Source of the DNA: Gammaproteobacteria bacterium
GTDB taxonomy: Bacteria; Pseudomonadota; Gammaproteobacteria; Pseudomonadales; Pseudohongiellaceae
Reading direction: 5' to 3'
Assembly: GCA_029253585.1 (NCBI GenBank)
Contig: JAQWZF010000008.1
Coordinates: 1-37,979, forward strand
Length of the DNA stretch: 37,979 nucleotides
Under the pieces are notes generated by a model. That model did not search any database, had not been told where the DNA came from, and saw only the letters and a program-made list of their open reading frames with translations. Positions 7,904 through 18,081 of this stretch are shown here, in pieces (the first letter of the stretch is position 1; each line of letters starts with the position of its first letter). Both the position numbers and the translations under genes were made by a program.

Positions 7904-9226
7904 ATGGACTCACAGCCAGAACAAGTAGAACAGCCGGTAGCACCAGAACAGCCGGAAAAGCCAGAGCAGCCAAAACTCCCTTTTAGCACCTTCGATCTAC
8001 AGAAGCCGCTTGCTGATGCGATCAAGAAAATGGGCTTTGAATACTGTACGCCGATTCAGGCGCAATCCCTGGTACATACCCTTGCCGGCCATGACGTTAC
8101 TGGCAAGGCACAGACGGGCACCGGTAAAACGGCGGCGTTTCTTATTACTATTATTAACGACCTGCTTTCGAACCCTATAAAAGAAGAACGCTATATCGCC
8201 GAGCCAAGGGCGCTAGTGGTTGCCCCAACACGTGAGCTCGCGATCCAGATCGCCAGCGATGCACAGCTTCTCACACACGATTGCGGCATGAGTGTCGTAA
8301 CCCTGGTTGGTGGTGAAGACTACCAGAAGCAAAATCGCGCGTTGGATGCGAAGCCTGTCGATATAGTGGTGGCGACACCGGGCAGGCTTTTGGACTTCGT
8401 GCAGAACGGCAATCTACATTTGGGCGGAGTCGAAGTCCTGGTATTAGACGAGGCTGACCGGATGCTCGACATGGGTTTTATCCCGCAGGTTCGTGCAGTA
8501 GTCTCGCGAACGCCAAAGAAAGAATGTCGTCAGACCCTGTTGTTCAGCGCAACGTTTACGCCGGCAATTATAGAGCTCGCGCAGCGTTGGGCGGTTGACC
8601 CGATCATGGTCGAAATAGAACCCTTGCAGGTGGCGGCGGATGCGGTTGATCAGGTCGTTTATCTGGTCACCACGGCGGACAAATACAACCTACTCTTCAA
8701 TTTGATCTCCGAGCCTCAAGCCGAGAAGATTATTGTTTTTAGCAATCGTCGCGATCAGGTGAGAAAGCTGGCAGACAATCTCTATAGAAACGGAATCGAG
8801 TGCGGCATGCTATCCGGTGAGATTGCACAGAACCAAAGAGTGCGCACACTGGATGCTTTTAAGAGCGGCAAACTGAAAGTGTTGGTTGCAACCGATGTGG
8901 CCGGGCGGGGTTTGCATATCGACGACGTCACTCACGTGATCAATTATACGCTTCCCGAAGAAGCGGAAGATTATGTGCATCGTATTGGGAGAACCGGTAG
9001 GGCGGGAGCGATAGGGACATCTATTAGTTTCGCCTGCGAAGAAGATTCTTTTATATTGCCCGATATCGAAGCCAAGCTGGGTGCGAAACTAGACTGTATT
9101 CACCCGCAAGAATCGCAGTTGGTCAGTGCGCCAGCCTTCGAGAGAGCATCCAAATTTAAGGCTAAGCCAGCTGGCCGACCAGCGCCCAAGTCAGGCGCAG
9201 GACGACGTCCAAGTCGTCCACGCTAG
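7904..9226 (+). CDS. rhlB: DEAD-box RNA helicase, RhlB type
   Basis: A 440-aa ATP-dependent RNA helicase. Motifs in order: CTPIQAQ (Q motif, 48-54), AQTGTGKT (Walker A, 69-76), PTREL (108-112), TPGR (158-161), DEAD (182-185), SAT (215-217), then in the second RecA lobe ARGLHID-like AGRGLHID and HRIGRTGRAG. The CTPIQA Q-motif and the end ISFACEEDSFILPDIE resemble E. coli RhlB, the degradosome helicase, more than other DEAD proteins. The first 24 residues are a Gln/Pro/Glu repeat, and the C-terminus is Lys/Arg/Pro-rich and disordered, probably RNA-binding. Its stop overlaps that of the convergent gene. Confidence 0.9.
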   Translation: MDSQPEQVEQPVAPEQPEKPEQPKLPFSTFDLQKPLADAIKKMGFEYCTPIQAQSLVHTLAGHDVTGKAQTGTGKTAAFLITIINDLLSNPIKEERYIAEPRALVVAPTRELAIQIASDAQLLTHDCGMSVVTLVGGEDYQKQNRALDAKPVDIVVATPGRLLDFVQNGNLHLGGVEVLVLDEADRMLDMGFIPQVRAVVSRTPKKECRQTLLFSATFTPAIIELAQRWAVDPIMVEIEPLQVAADAVDQVVYLVTTADKYNLLFNLISEPQAEKIIVFSNRRDQVRKLADNLYRNGIECGMLSGEIAQNQRVRTLDAFKSGKLKVLVATDVAGRGLHIDDVTHVINYTLPEEAEDYVHRIGRTGRAGAIGTSISFACEEDSFILPDIEAKLGAKLDCIHPQESQLVSAPAFERASKFKAKPAGRPAPKSGAGRRPSRPR

Positions 9227-9549
9227 ACGGTTATTCCACTCGCGCCGGCCTGCTTAAGTATTTCTGCATATTCCGCCGATAAGCGATGACGCGACACTAG
9301 ATCGAGAAAGGTGCTGCCGTCTTCGAGGCTCACATTGATGTCGTGATCGGCCTCCTGATAGAGCACTATAAAACGTGCAAACAGCTCGGCGGTCATTCCG
9401 CGATAGGCACGTAGCAGAATATTATAGTCCTGCGGCATGCCTTCGGGGGGTAGTACATCGAGGCAAGCTTTCAATCGCTCGTCAGACCATTCTTCATCTC
9501 GGGTTGCCTTTTGAGTCCTTTGCGCTCCCGTCTTTTTGCCTTCCTTCAT
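9223..9549 (-). CDS. PA4642-family conserved small protein
   Basis: A 108-aa soluble protein. A Lys/Arg/Glu-rich N-terminus is followed by a conserved block with [19 protein letters not shown] and a C-terminal stretch ([19 protein letters not shown]) that looks like a half ankyrin repeat. It resembles the conserved hypothetical family typified by Pseudomonas PA4642; function unknown. Its ATG overlaps the gatB stop as ATGA, so it is translated as the last gene of gatC-gatA-gatB. The stop codon TAG overlaps the stop of the convergent rhlB within CTAG. Confidence 0.75.
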   Translation of the reverse strand: MKEGKKTGAQRTQKATRDEEWSDERLKACLDVLPPEGMPQDYNILLRAYRGMTAELFARFIVLYQEADHDINVSLEDGSTFLDLVSRHRLSAEYAEILKQAGASGITV

Positions 9550-10976
9550 TGCATCTTCTCGCGTAGCAGTTCATTCACTTGTGCCGGGTTAGCCTTGCCC
9601 TTCGATAGCTGCATACACTGCCCTACAAGAAATCCGATGACCTGCTGCTTGCCGTCTTTATATTGCTGAACCTGGTCTGGGTTGTTGCTGATAACCTCGT
9701 CCACGAACTTTTCGATCTCGCCGGAATCGGTGACCTGTTTCAGCCCCTTATTCTCGATGATAGTGTCTACATCCGACTCGTCCTCGAGCATGGTCTCGAA
9801 CACCGTCTTGGCAATCTTGCCCGAGATCGTGTTGTCTTTAATGCGAGTGATCAGCATCGCCAGACGTTCGGCCTGAATCGGTGAGTCTGCCAGTTCCCAG
9901 TTGTTCTTGTTGAGCAAGCCCAGTAGATCTTGGCTTACCCAGTTTGCCGCCAGCTTTGCATCACCGCTCTGGCTCGCAACTATCTCATAGTATTCCGCCA
10001 GCTCTCTGCTGCTAACCAGGACGCCGGCATCGTATTCGCTTAGTGCATATTCTTCGGCGAAACGACTTCTTCTCGCATCGGGAAGTTCGGGCAACTGTGC
10101 TTTAACGGCGGCTATGTATTCATCATCGATAACGACGGGCAACAGGTCCGGCTCTGGGAAGTAGCGATAGTCGTTCGCGACTTCCTTGCTGCGCATTGAG
10201 GTCGTCTCATCTTTGTCGGCGTTATAGCGTCTGGTTTCCTGAATGATGCGGCCACCGTCCTCGAGAATTTCCTGCTGTCTTTGCACCTCTGAGATGATCG
10301 CCTTTTCCACGAAGCGAAACGAGTTGATGTTCTTTATTTCTGTCCTGGTGCCTAGCTCGGTATCCCCCACGGGTCGAATAGAGACGTTGACGTCGCAGCG
10401 CATAGAGCCCTGGGCCATGATGGCATCGGAGATGTCGAGATAGCGAATAATGGTATGCAGCTTCTTTAGATAGGCGACGGCTTCTTCAGCACTGGTTATT
10501 TCAGGCTCTGAAACGATCTCTAGCAGAGGCTCTCCAGCACGATTAAGATCGATTCCGGACATGCCATGAAATTCTTCATGCAGAGACTTGCCGGCGTTCT
10601 CTTCGATATGCGCGCGGGTGACACCGATAACTTTCTCGCTGCCATCACTCAGAGTGACTGTTAGAGCACCCTTGCCTACAGTGGGAAAATCCAGCTGTGT
10701 GACCTGATAGCCCTTGGGCAAGTCCGGATAGAAGTAGTTCTTGCGATCGAATACCGATCGCTTGCCAATCTCGGCGCCTATCGCTACGCCGAAGCGTACT
10801 GCCATGCGCAGTGCCCCTTCGTTGAATACGGGCAGGGTGCCGGGTAGGGCGCAATCAAAGATGTTTGCTTGAGTGTTGGGGGCTGCACCAAATTCGGTGG
10901 AGCTTCCTGAAAATAACTTCGACTTCGTGGAGAGCGATACATGCACTTCAAGGCCAATAACTGTTTCCCATTCCAT
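9546..10976 (-). CDS. gatB: Asp-tRNA(Asn)/Glu-tRNA(Gln) amidotransferase subunit B
   Basis: A 476-aa GatB, which binds the mischarged tRNA and activates it with ATP in the GatCAB complex. It begins [20 protein letters not shown]. Family signatures [15 protein letters not shown] [13 protein letters not shown] and the C-terminal GatB/YqeY helical tail (about 330-476) are present. Normal length. It lies 2 bp after gatA and overlaps the next small gene by ATGA. In Pseudomonas-type bacteria GatCAB mainly makes Asn-tRNA(Asn); whether asparaginyl-tRNA synthetase is absent here cannot be seen from this window. Confidence 0.97.
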   Translation of the reverse strand: MEWETVIGLEVHVSLSTKSKLFSGSSTEFGAAPNTQANIFDCALPGTLPVFNEGALRMAVRFGVAIGAEIGKRSVFDRKNYFYPDLPKGYQVTQLDFPTVGKGALTVTLSDGSEKVIGVTRAHIEENAGKSLHEEFHGMSGIDLNRAGEPLLEIVSEPEITSAEEAVAYLKKLHTIIRYLDISDAIMAQGSMRCDVNVSIRPVGDTELGTRTEIKNINSFRFVEKAIISEVQRQQEILEDGGRIIQETRRYNADKDETTSMRSKEVANDYRYFPEPDLLPVVIDDEYIAAVKAQLPELPDARRSRFAEEYALSEYDAGVLVSSRELAEYYEIVASQSGDAKLAANWVSQDLLGLLNKNNWELADSPIQAERLAMLITRIKDNTISGKIAKTVFETMLEDESDVDTIIENKGLKQVTDSGEIEKFVDEVISNNPDQVQQYKDGKQQVIGFLVGQCMQLSKGKANPAQVNELLREKMQ

Positions 10977-10978
10977 GA

Positions 10979-12448
10979 TTAAGCCTCCTCATCACTAGAA
11001 GCAATCGGGCCGGGCTTCTGTTTGTGCCAATCGGTGTGCTGCTGGAACTGATGAGCAACATTCAGGATCTTCGCTTCGTCGAAGTAGGCGCCGATAATTT
11101 GCATGCCCATGGGCATGCCATTGGCCATGCCTACCGGGATCGAGGCGGCTGGAAGTCCGGCGAGGTTGACGGCGATAGTGTAGATGTCTTCGAGATACAT
11201 CGAGACCGGGTCGCTCTTGGAGCCTAGCTTGAATGCCGTATGCGGCGAGGTAGGCCCGATGATGACGTCGACCTCCGCGAAGGCCCTATCGAAGTCATCC
11301 TTAATGAGGCGGCGAATCTTCTGTGCCTTGCGGTAGTAGGCGTCGTAATAACCGGCAGACAGTGCATAGGTGCCGATCATGATGCGGCGCTTCACTTCCT
11401 CGCCAAAGCCTTCGCTGCGTGTTCTCTTGTACATGTCTTCGAGATCGACCGGGTCTTCGCAGCGATAACCATAGCGCACGCCATCGAAGCGGGAGAGGTT
11501 GGCCGATGCTTCGGCCGGGGCTACAACGTAATAGGCTGACACCGACAGGTGGCTGTTGGTGAGATCGACCTCTTTAATTGTCGCGCCAAGTTTTTTGTAC
11601 TCGGCCAGTGCGTCGCGAACGGCTTTCTCGATCTCCGTACTCAGGCCTTGTGCAAAGTGCTGCTTGGGGACGCCGATGCGCAAACCCTTCAATGGCTGGT
11701 TGAGAGAGGCGGTGAATTCCTCCGCTGGCCTGTCGATGCTGGTAGAGTCTTTCTCATCCAGGCCCGCCATGGCATTTAGTATAATAGCTGCGTCTTCGGC
11801 GCTCTTGGTGATCGGCCCGGCTTGGTCGAGGCTGGAGGCGAAGGCGATCATGCCCCAGCGCGAGACACGGCCGTAACTGGGCTTGAACCCGGTAATGCCG
11901 CAGAACGCGGCAGGCTGGCGAATAGAGCCGCCTGTGTCGGTTCCGGTAGCCATGGCACAGAGATCGGCCGCGACTGCGGCGGCGGATCCGCCGGAGGAGC
12001 CACCTGGCACACATTCTGTGTTCCATGGGTTCTTCACGTCACCAAAGAAGCTGGTTTCATTGGAAGAGCCCATCGCGAACTCATCCATATTGGTTTTTCC
12101 CAATAAGACGGTGCCAGCTTCATTGAAGCGTTCCACGACGGTAGCGTTATAGGGCGAGATAAAGTTGTGCAGCATGCGTGAGCCGCAGGTGGTCAGGATA
12201 TCCTTGGTGCAGAAAATGTCCTTATGCGCTATAGGAATGCCGAGCAGCGGGCTAGTGTTGCCAGCGCTACGTGCTGCATCTGCTGCTGCTGCCTGTTCTA
12301 GAGCAGATTCCTCGCATACGGTTATAAAGGCATTTAGCTCACCATTTAATTTGGCGATGCGGTTCAGGTATGCCTGCGTTATTTCAACACTGGAGATGTC
12401 GCCCGCCTGGAGAGCGGCGGAGATTTCGGCGACGGTACTATTAATCAT
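10979..12448 (-). CDS. gatA: Asp-tRNA(Asn)/Glu-tRNA(Gln) amidotransferase subunit A
   Basis: A 489-aa amidase-signature enzyme that releases ammonia from glutamine or asparagine for GatB. The Ser-cisSer-Lys triad is intact: Lys76 in IAHKD, Ser151 in GGSSGGS, and Ser175 in [10 protein letters not shown]. Length is normal. It lies between gatC (64 bp) and gatB (2 bp). An upstream GGAA lies before the ATG. No unusual feature. Confidence 0.97.
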   Translation of the reverse strand: MINSTVAEISAALQAGDISSVEITQAYLNRIAKLNGELNAFITVCEESALEQAAAADAARSAGNTSPLLGIPIAHKDIFCTKDILTTCGSRMLHNFISPYNATVVERFNEAGTVLLGKTNMDEFAMGSSNETSFFGDVKNPWNTECVPGGSSGGSAAAVAADLCAMATGTDTGGSIRQPAAFCGITGFKPSYGRVSRWGMIAFASSLDQAGPITKSAEDAAIILNAMAGLDEKDSTSIDRPAEEFTASLNQPLKGLRIGVPKQHFAQGLSTEIEKAVRDALAEYKKLGATIKEVDLTNSHLSVSAYYVVAPAEASANLSRFDGVRYGYRCEDPVDLEDMYKRTRSEGFGEEVKRRIMIGTYALSAGYYDAYYRKAQKIRRLIKDDFDRAFAEVDVIIGPTSPHTAFKLGSKSDPVSMYLEDIYTIAVNLAGLPAASIPVGMANGMPMGMQIIGAYFDEAKILNVAHQFQQHTDWHKQKPGPIASSDEEA

Positions 12449-12512
12449 CTGTGCATTCCGTGTGGTGTGGTTCGTTGGTGAGTTATTTTGTTTCGCTCGA
12501 TGGTCTGCGCGA

Positions 12513-12800
12513 TCACTCTAGTACCTTCGGTACCAGGTAGAGTCCATCTTCACTGGCCGGAGCGAGTTTCTGCAGAGACTCGCGCTGATTCTCTTCGGTA
12601 ACCTCATCGATGCGCAGACGCTGCACCACATCCAGTGGATGTGCCAATGGCTCGACAGACTCAGTATCCACAGACTGCATCTGATCGATAAGTGCGAGAA
12701 TATCCTTAATTCGGGTCGTGACTCCTTCGGCCTCAGAATCGCTGACGTGCAGCCTGGCCAAATGGGCGATTTTTTCTACTTCAGACTTGTCTAAAGCCAT
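12513..12800 (-). CDS. gatC: Asp-tRNA(Asn)/Glu-tRNA(Gln) amidotransferase subunit C
   Basis: A 95-aa GatC, the small subunit that wraps between GatA and GatB and stabilises them. It has the family pattern [16 protein letters not shown] near the N-terminus and [15 protein letters not shown] in the middle. A GGAGA Shine-Dalgarno lies 7 nt before the ATG. First gene of the minus-strand gat operon, divergent from mreB. Confidence 0.95.
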   Translation of the reverse strand: MALDKSEVEKIAHLARLHVSDSEAEGVTTRIKDILALIDQMQSVDTESVEPLAHPLDVVQRLRIDEVTEENQRESLQKLAPASEDGLYLVPKVLE

Positions 12801-14212
<1,412 letters not shown>

Positions 14213-14248
14213 GCTTTCAGGGTCCTGTTCGTGCAGGCCTTTCTAGGC

Positions 14249-14257
14249 TGCTATACT
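14249..14257 (+). promoter_or_regulatory. Extended -10 element before mreC
   Basis: TGCTATACT matches an extended -10 (TGnTATAAT) and lies about 80 nt before the proposed mreC start. The -35 region is poor. It could drive mreC-mreD-maf-rng separately from mreB. An identical TGCTATACT occurs before exbD. Confidence 0.35.
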
Positions 14258-14337
14258 CTACTTTTTACTTTTTGGGGTCCTAGTTCGTAGTTTCGAATCG
14301 GGCCTCGACCCAATTCCAGTGAAGAGGTTCGGCAGCC

Positions 14338-15324
14338 ATCGACAAGACTCTGTTTATAAAAGGTGTCGCACTCGAATATCGGGCGCTCACCTTTATATTC
14401 CTGTCAGTTTGCATCATGTTCGCAGATGCCCGCTTCGGCTATCTGGAGCGAATCCGCTATGGCCTAGGCTATGCCACCACTCCAGTCTATTGGGTTGCCG
14501 ACATACCCACTCGAGTCTCTTTCTGGGTCGATGATGTGTTCGTTTCCCGCACCGACCTCCTAGATGAGAATGACAATCTGCGCGCCAATCTGCTTATCGC
14601 GCAACGAGAGCTGCAGCTACTTGAGAGCCTGGTTAGCGAGAATAATCGACTGCTTGCGCTAAACGAGGCTACCCAGGGTATTAACGGTGATGTCCTTGCC
14701 GCAGAGATTATCAATATTTCTCCCGACCCTTATTCTAAGAGAGTGCTTCTCAACAAGGGCGTCCGCGACGGGGTGTTCATCGGTCAGGCCTTGCTCGATG
14801 CCAATGGCTTGATGGGCCAGGTTGACGAGGTGCTGCCCTATACTGCCTGGGTTTTGCTTATTACCGATTCTCATCATGTAACGCCGGTAGAGGTGAACCG
14901 CAATGGCGAACGCGCCTTGGCCAGGGGTAGTCGCACCACCGCAACCGAGTTGGAACTGGAGTTTGTGACACAGACTCAGGATATGAAGGCTGGAGACAGG
15001 CTGGTCAGTTCTGGCATGGGACAGGTCTATCCCAAAAACTACCCAGTGGCCGAAATTATCAGCGTCTATGCCGACCCCGGTCAGGACTTCGCCACGGTCA
15101 GGGCAAGACCTCTGGCGCAACTTGAGAGCACTCGCCATGTGATGTTGGTTTATAATAATGCTCCGGCGCAGCTCAGCGATTTTCCCGCAACGTCGCCCCT
15201 AGATACCTCATTAGAAGTTCCTCTTGATACGGATACAAGCTCCCTTGAGGCGGCTGCAGAAGCAGCCGAGAGTGCCACAGCCGCGGCCGAAGAGGCCCCG
15301 CTCGTAAGAGCGACGGTGGAATAG
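14338..15324 (+). CDS. mreC: Rod-shape determining protein MreC (apparent AUC start)
   Basis: A 328-aa inner-membrane anchored periplasmic protein linking MreB to the elongation synthases. The first ATG (14416) would begin inside the membrane helix. The frame is open upstream to a stop at 14320 and reads (I)DKTLFIKGVALEYRALTFIF, which is the normal MreC N-terminus. There is no ATG, GTG or TTG in that stretch. ATC at 14338 sits 10 nt after GAAGAGG and aligns with the usual MreC Met, so I place the start there; CTG at 14350 is the other possibility. The membrane segment is about residues 16-29 and the coiled coil about 60-90; a beta-rich MreC domain follows. The C-terminal tail is Ala/Glu-rich. 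Confidence 0.85.
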   Translation: MDKTLFIKGVALEYRALTFIFLSVCIMFADARFGYLERIRYGLGYATTPVYWVADIPTRVSFWVDDVFVSRTDLLDENDNLRANLLIAQRELQLLESLVSENNRLLALNEATQGINGDVLAAEIINISPDPYSKRVLLNKGVRDGVFIGQALLDANGLMGQVDEVLPYTAWVLLITDSHHVTPVEVNRNGERALARGSRTTATELELEFVTQTQDMKAGDRLVSSGMGQVYPKNYPVAEIISVYADPGQDFATVRARPLAQLESTRHVMLVYNNAPAQLSDFPATSPLDTSLEVPLDTDTSSLEAAAEAAESATAAAEEAPLVRATVE

Positions 15325-15332
15325 GGAGATCG

Positions 15333-15821
15333 ATGCAAAATAGAGCACATTCTCCATGGGTAATTCTCCTGAGTTTCTTCATAGCCTATCTGTTGGCTAT
15401 TGTTCCCTTTCCCGAGTGGGCCATGAACTATCGCCCGGAGTGGGTGCCCATGGTTCTGATCTATTGGGCTATGGCCCTGCCTTATCGCGTTGGTATTGGT
15501 TCTGCCTGGGCGGCGGGGCTGGTACTGGATGTGCTTGAGGGGTCCACTCTGGGGGTCAACGCGCTAGCCTTGGTGGTCGTTGCCTACGTGGCGCTCAGTC
15601 TGCATCTGCGTATGCGCATGTTTTCGACGCTGCAGCAGAGCGGCCTGGTGCTTGCCCTGGTCGGCTTGAATTTGATGCTGTGCAACTGGCTGCAGATCCT
15701 AACCGGCCAGAGCGTATCCGCCAATCTGATGTTCTTGATGGCGGCGGTAACCAGCGCGGTTATTTGGCCCTCTCTGTTCCAACTGCTGCGACAAATTCGC
15801 CGTAGCTTCGATGTGCGCTAG
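15333..15821 (+). CDS. mreD: Rod-shape determining protein MreD
   Basis: A 162-aa integral membrane protein with about five or six hydrophobic segments, working with MreB and MreC in the elongasome. It shows the family features of a Pro-rich first loop (VPFPEWAMNYRPEWVPMVLI) and GLVLDVLEGSTLGVNALAL in the middle. GGGAGA precedes the ATG by a few nt, 8 bp after the mreC stop. Confidence 0.93.
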   Translation: MQNRAHSPWVILLSFFIAYLLAIVPFPEWAMNYRPEWVPMVLIYWAMALPYRVGIGSAWAAGLVLDVLEGSTLGVNALALVVVAYVALSLHLRMRMFSTLQQSGLVLALVGLNLMLCNWLQILTGQSVSANLMFLMAAVTSAVIWPSLFQLLRQIRRSFDVR

Positions 15822-15833
15822 CCGAGGTCTGTA

Positions 15834-16439
15834 ATGGAGCCGATCATATTAGCTTCCGCCTCTGCCAGACGGCAGGAGTTGCTCGCTCAGATTGGCGTTA
15901 GCTTCACTGTGCGCAGTCAGGATATCGATGAATCGATTCGAATTGCTGAGCTTGCAGAAGACTATGTCATGCGCATGGCGATGGAGAAGGCGATGTCAGC
16001 GCTTAGCCAACTGGCTGCCAGTCAGGGTGGCGACCACACGTTGGTACTGGCGGCGGACACCAGCGTGGTCTGTGACGCCGACGTGCTAGGTAAACCCAGT
16101 AGCGAGAGCGATGCGCTGGACATGCTGCTGCGTCTATCTGGCCGCGAGCACCGCGTATTGTCTGCGGTCATGCTTGCCACGAAGAACAAGCAGGCGGCGC
16201 TATTTTCGGAGTCGCGAGTTACGTTTCGTGAAATCAGCTTAGCAGAAGCCAGACGCTACTATGCGAGCGGCGAGCCCGAAGGAAAGGCCGGGTCCTATGC
16301 GATTCAGGGCTACGGGGCTGTCTTCGTGGAACAATTGCATGGCAGTTACAGCGGCGTCATGGGGTTGCCGCTGTTTGAGACCGCGCAGCTGCTTACCGAG
16401 TTCGGTGTAAGCGGGCAGCCACATATTCCCTCGGATTAG
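15834..16439 (+). CDS. maf: Maf-family nucleoside triphosphate pyrophosphatase (YhdE type)
   Basis: A 201-aa Maf protein, a cytosolic house-cleaning enzyme that hydrolyses dTTP/UTP and modified relatives to monophosphates. Motifs: ASASARRQELL (7-17), catalytic AADTSVV (Asp75), GKP (86-88), and the C-terminal SYAIQGYGAVFVEQLHGSY, which fits the YhdE subfamily rather than YceF. GAGG lies 6 nt before the ATG. 12 bp after mreD and 9 bp before rng, in the conserved mre-maf-rng order. Confidence 0.93.
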   Translation: MEPIILASASARRQELLAQIGVSFTVRSQDIDESIRIAELAEDYVMRMAMEKAMSALSQLAASQGGDHTLVLAADTSVVCDADVLGKPSSESDALDMLLRLSGREHRVLSAVMLATKNKQAALFSESRVTFREISLAEARRYYASGEPEGKAGSYAIQGYGAVFVEQLHGSYSGVMGLPLFETAQLLTEFGVSGQPHIPSD

Positions 16440-16448
16440 AAAAGACCT

Positions 16449-17930
16449 ATGAGTGAAGAAATTCTTATTAATGTAACGGCGCTGGAAACGCGAGTCGCGC
16501 TTATTGAGAATGGCTTGCTGCAAGAGATATTCATCGAGCGCCACAATCACCGCGGACACGTGGGGGATATCTTCTATGGCAAGGTCGTAAGAGTAATGCC
16601 GGGGATGGAGGCAGCCTTCGTCGATATCGGTCTGGAGAAAGCCGCCTTTATTCACGCCTCAGATATTGCCGCAATCGACGCCGATGGTTTCGAGGTCAGG
16701 GATGCGCAGCCACAATTGATACAGCAATTACTGCGGGAAGGGCAATTCATCGTGGTGCAGGTTGCCAAGGATGCAATCAGTACAAAGGGAGCCCGGCTCA
16801 CTACACATCTAACCCTGCCGTCAAGAAATCTCGTCTACCTGCCTCGCAGCAAACACGTAGGGCTCTCACAGCGTCTCGAGGATGAGCAGGAAAGGCAGCG
16901 CTTAATGGAACAACTTCAGCAGAGTCTGGAGGGGGAATCCTGGGAGGAGCGGGGTGGTTTTATCGTGCGCACCGCTGCTGAGGGAGTGACAGCAGATGAA
17001 TTTAGTGAAGACATACGTTACCTGCATCGACTGTGGCTAAAGGTCAATCAGCGTATCGAGAAAACAAAGAAGATCAGTGCGGTGTATCGCGAAGAACCCT
17101 TGTATATGCGGATCGTGCGCGATCTCATTTCCCCCCAAGTGGAGAAAATTCGTGTAGACAGTGGGCAGTCGCAAAAAGAGATCAAGCAATTTCTGCAGGA
17201 CTTCATTCCCGAGTCAGTTGCTAAGCTGGAAGCTTATGTAGGTGACCGCCCGTTATTCGATCTATTCGGTATCGAGGATGAGATTAACAAGGCCTTAGGT
17301 CGGCAGGTGATGCTGAAATCCGATGGCGACCTGATAATCGATCAGACCGAAGCCATGACAACTATCGATGTCAACACCGGAGGATATATTGGTAGCAAGA
17401 ATCACGCGGAGACGGTTCTAAAAACGAATCTTGAAGCGGCCGCTGCTATCGTGAGGCAGCTTCGTGTCAGAAATCTCGGCGGTATTATTATTTTAGACTT
17501 CATCGACATGATCGATGAAGAACATCAGCGTCGAGTGCATCGTGCGCTCGTCAAGGCGCTGGAAAAAGATCCGGCGCGAAGTTCCATTACAGGTATCTCT
17601 GAGCTTGGTCTGGTTGAGATGACACGTAAACGAACCAGAGAGAGTCTGGGGCAAATTTTGAACAGCCCCTGTCCGGTCTGTGAGGGTCGCGGTACGCAAA
17701 AGTCTCCGGAAACGGTGTGCTATGAAATATTTCGAGAAATCATGCGCATCGCTCGTGCCTATGAGAATAAAGTATTGCTGGTCATGGCCTCGGAAGTCGT
17801 GGTTGAGCGATTGCTTGATGAGGAGTCAGCAGCACTGGCCGAGCTACAAGAATTAGTGGCGAAGACGGTCAAATTTGAGGTTGAACCCATGTATACTCAA
17901 GAGCAGTTTGACGTTGTACTCTCTGGCTGA
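16449..17930 (+). CDS. rng: Ribonuclease G
   Basis: A 493-aa endoribonuclease of the RNase E/G family, which trims the 5' end of 16S rRNA and takes part in mRNA decay. The N-terminal S1 domain is at about 35-125. The catalytic magnesium-binding Asp307 is in TIDVNTG and Asp350 in ILDFIDM. The zinc-link CPVC is at 408-411. The C-terminal scaffold of RNase E is absent, as expected for RNase G. It is the last gene of the mre-maf-rng run; yhdP follows after 151 bp. Confidence 0.97.
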   Translation: MSEEILINVTALETRVALIENGLLQEIFIERHNHRGHVGDIFYGKVVRVMPGMEAAFVDIGLEKAAFIHASDIAAIDADGFEVRDAQPQLIQQLLREGQFIVVQVAKDAISTKGARLTTHLTLPSRNLVYLPRSKHVGLSQRLEDEQERQRLMEQLQQSLEGESWEERGGFIVRTAAEGVTADEFSEDIRYLHRLWLKVNQRIEKTKKISAVYREEPLYMRIVRDLISPQVEKIRVDSGQSQKEIKQFLQDFIPESVAKLEAYVGDRPLFDLFGIEDEINKALGRQVMLKSDGDLIIDQTEAMTTIDVNTGGYIGSKNHAETVLKTNLEAAAAIVRQLRVRNLGGIIILDFIDMIDEEHQRRVHRALVKALEKDPARSSITGISELGLVEMTRKRTRESLGQILNSPCPVCEGRGTQKSPETVCYEIFREIMRIARAYENKVLLVMASEVVVERLLDEESAALAELQELVAKTVKFEVEPMYTQEQFDVVLSG

Positions 17931-17944
17931 AATGCTTGGATTTT

Positions 17945-17990
17945 GCTGGCTTGCCGTTAGCTCACTTTCAGTTACGGTTAAGCAAGCCTG
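17945..17990 (+). other. Hairpin between rng and yhdP
   Basis: GGCTTGC (17948-17954) pairs with GCAAGCC (17982-17988), extended by GC/GC across one mismatch, with an inner CCGT/ACGG option. No U-tract follows, so it is more likely an RNA-processing or stability element than an intrinsic terminator. Confidence 0.35.
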
Positions 17991-18081
17991 CGCTATACCG
18001 TGTTGTATGCAGAGAAACCTCCAAGTCCACCTAGAGTGATGGCGGCAGGACATCTACCAAGAGCCGTAACAGTAGCCGGGC

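Noticed and set aside
14319..14534. A 71-aa frame starting GTG just before mreC
   Set aside because: It is a different frame over the mreC N-terminus; the mreC frame carries the conserved sequence.
14416..15324. mreC starting at the first ATG
   Set aside because: It would delete the cytoplasmic tail and most of the membrane helix, which are encoded in frame just upstream behind a Shine-Dalgarno.
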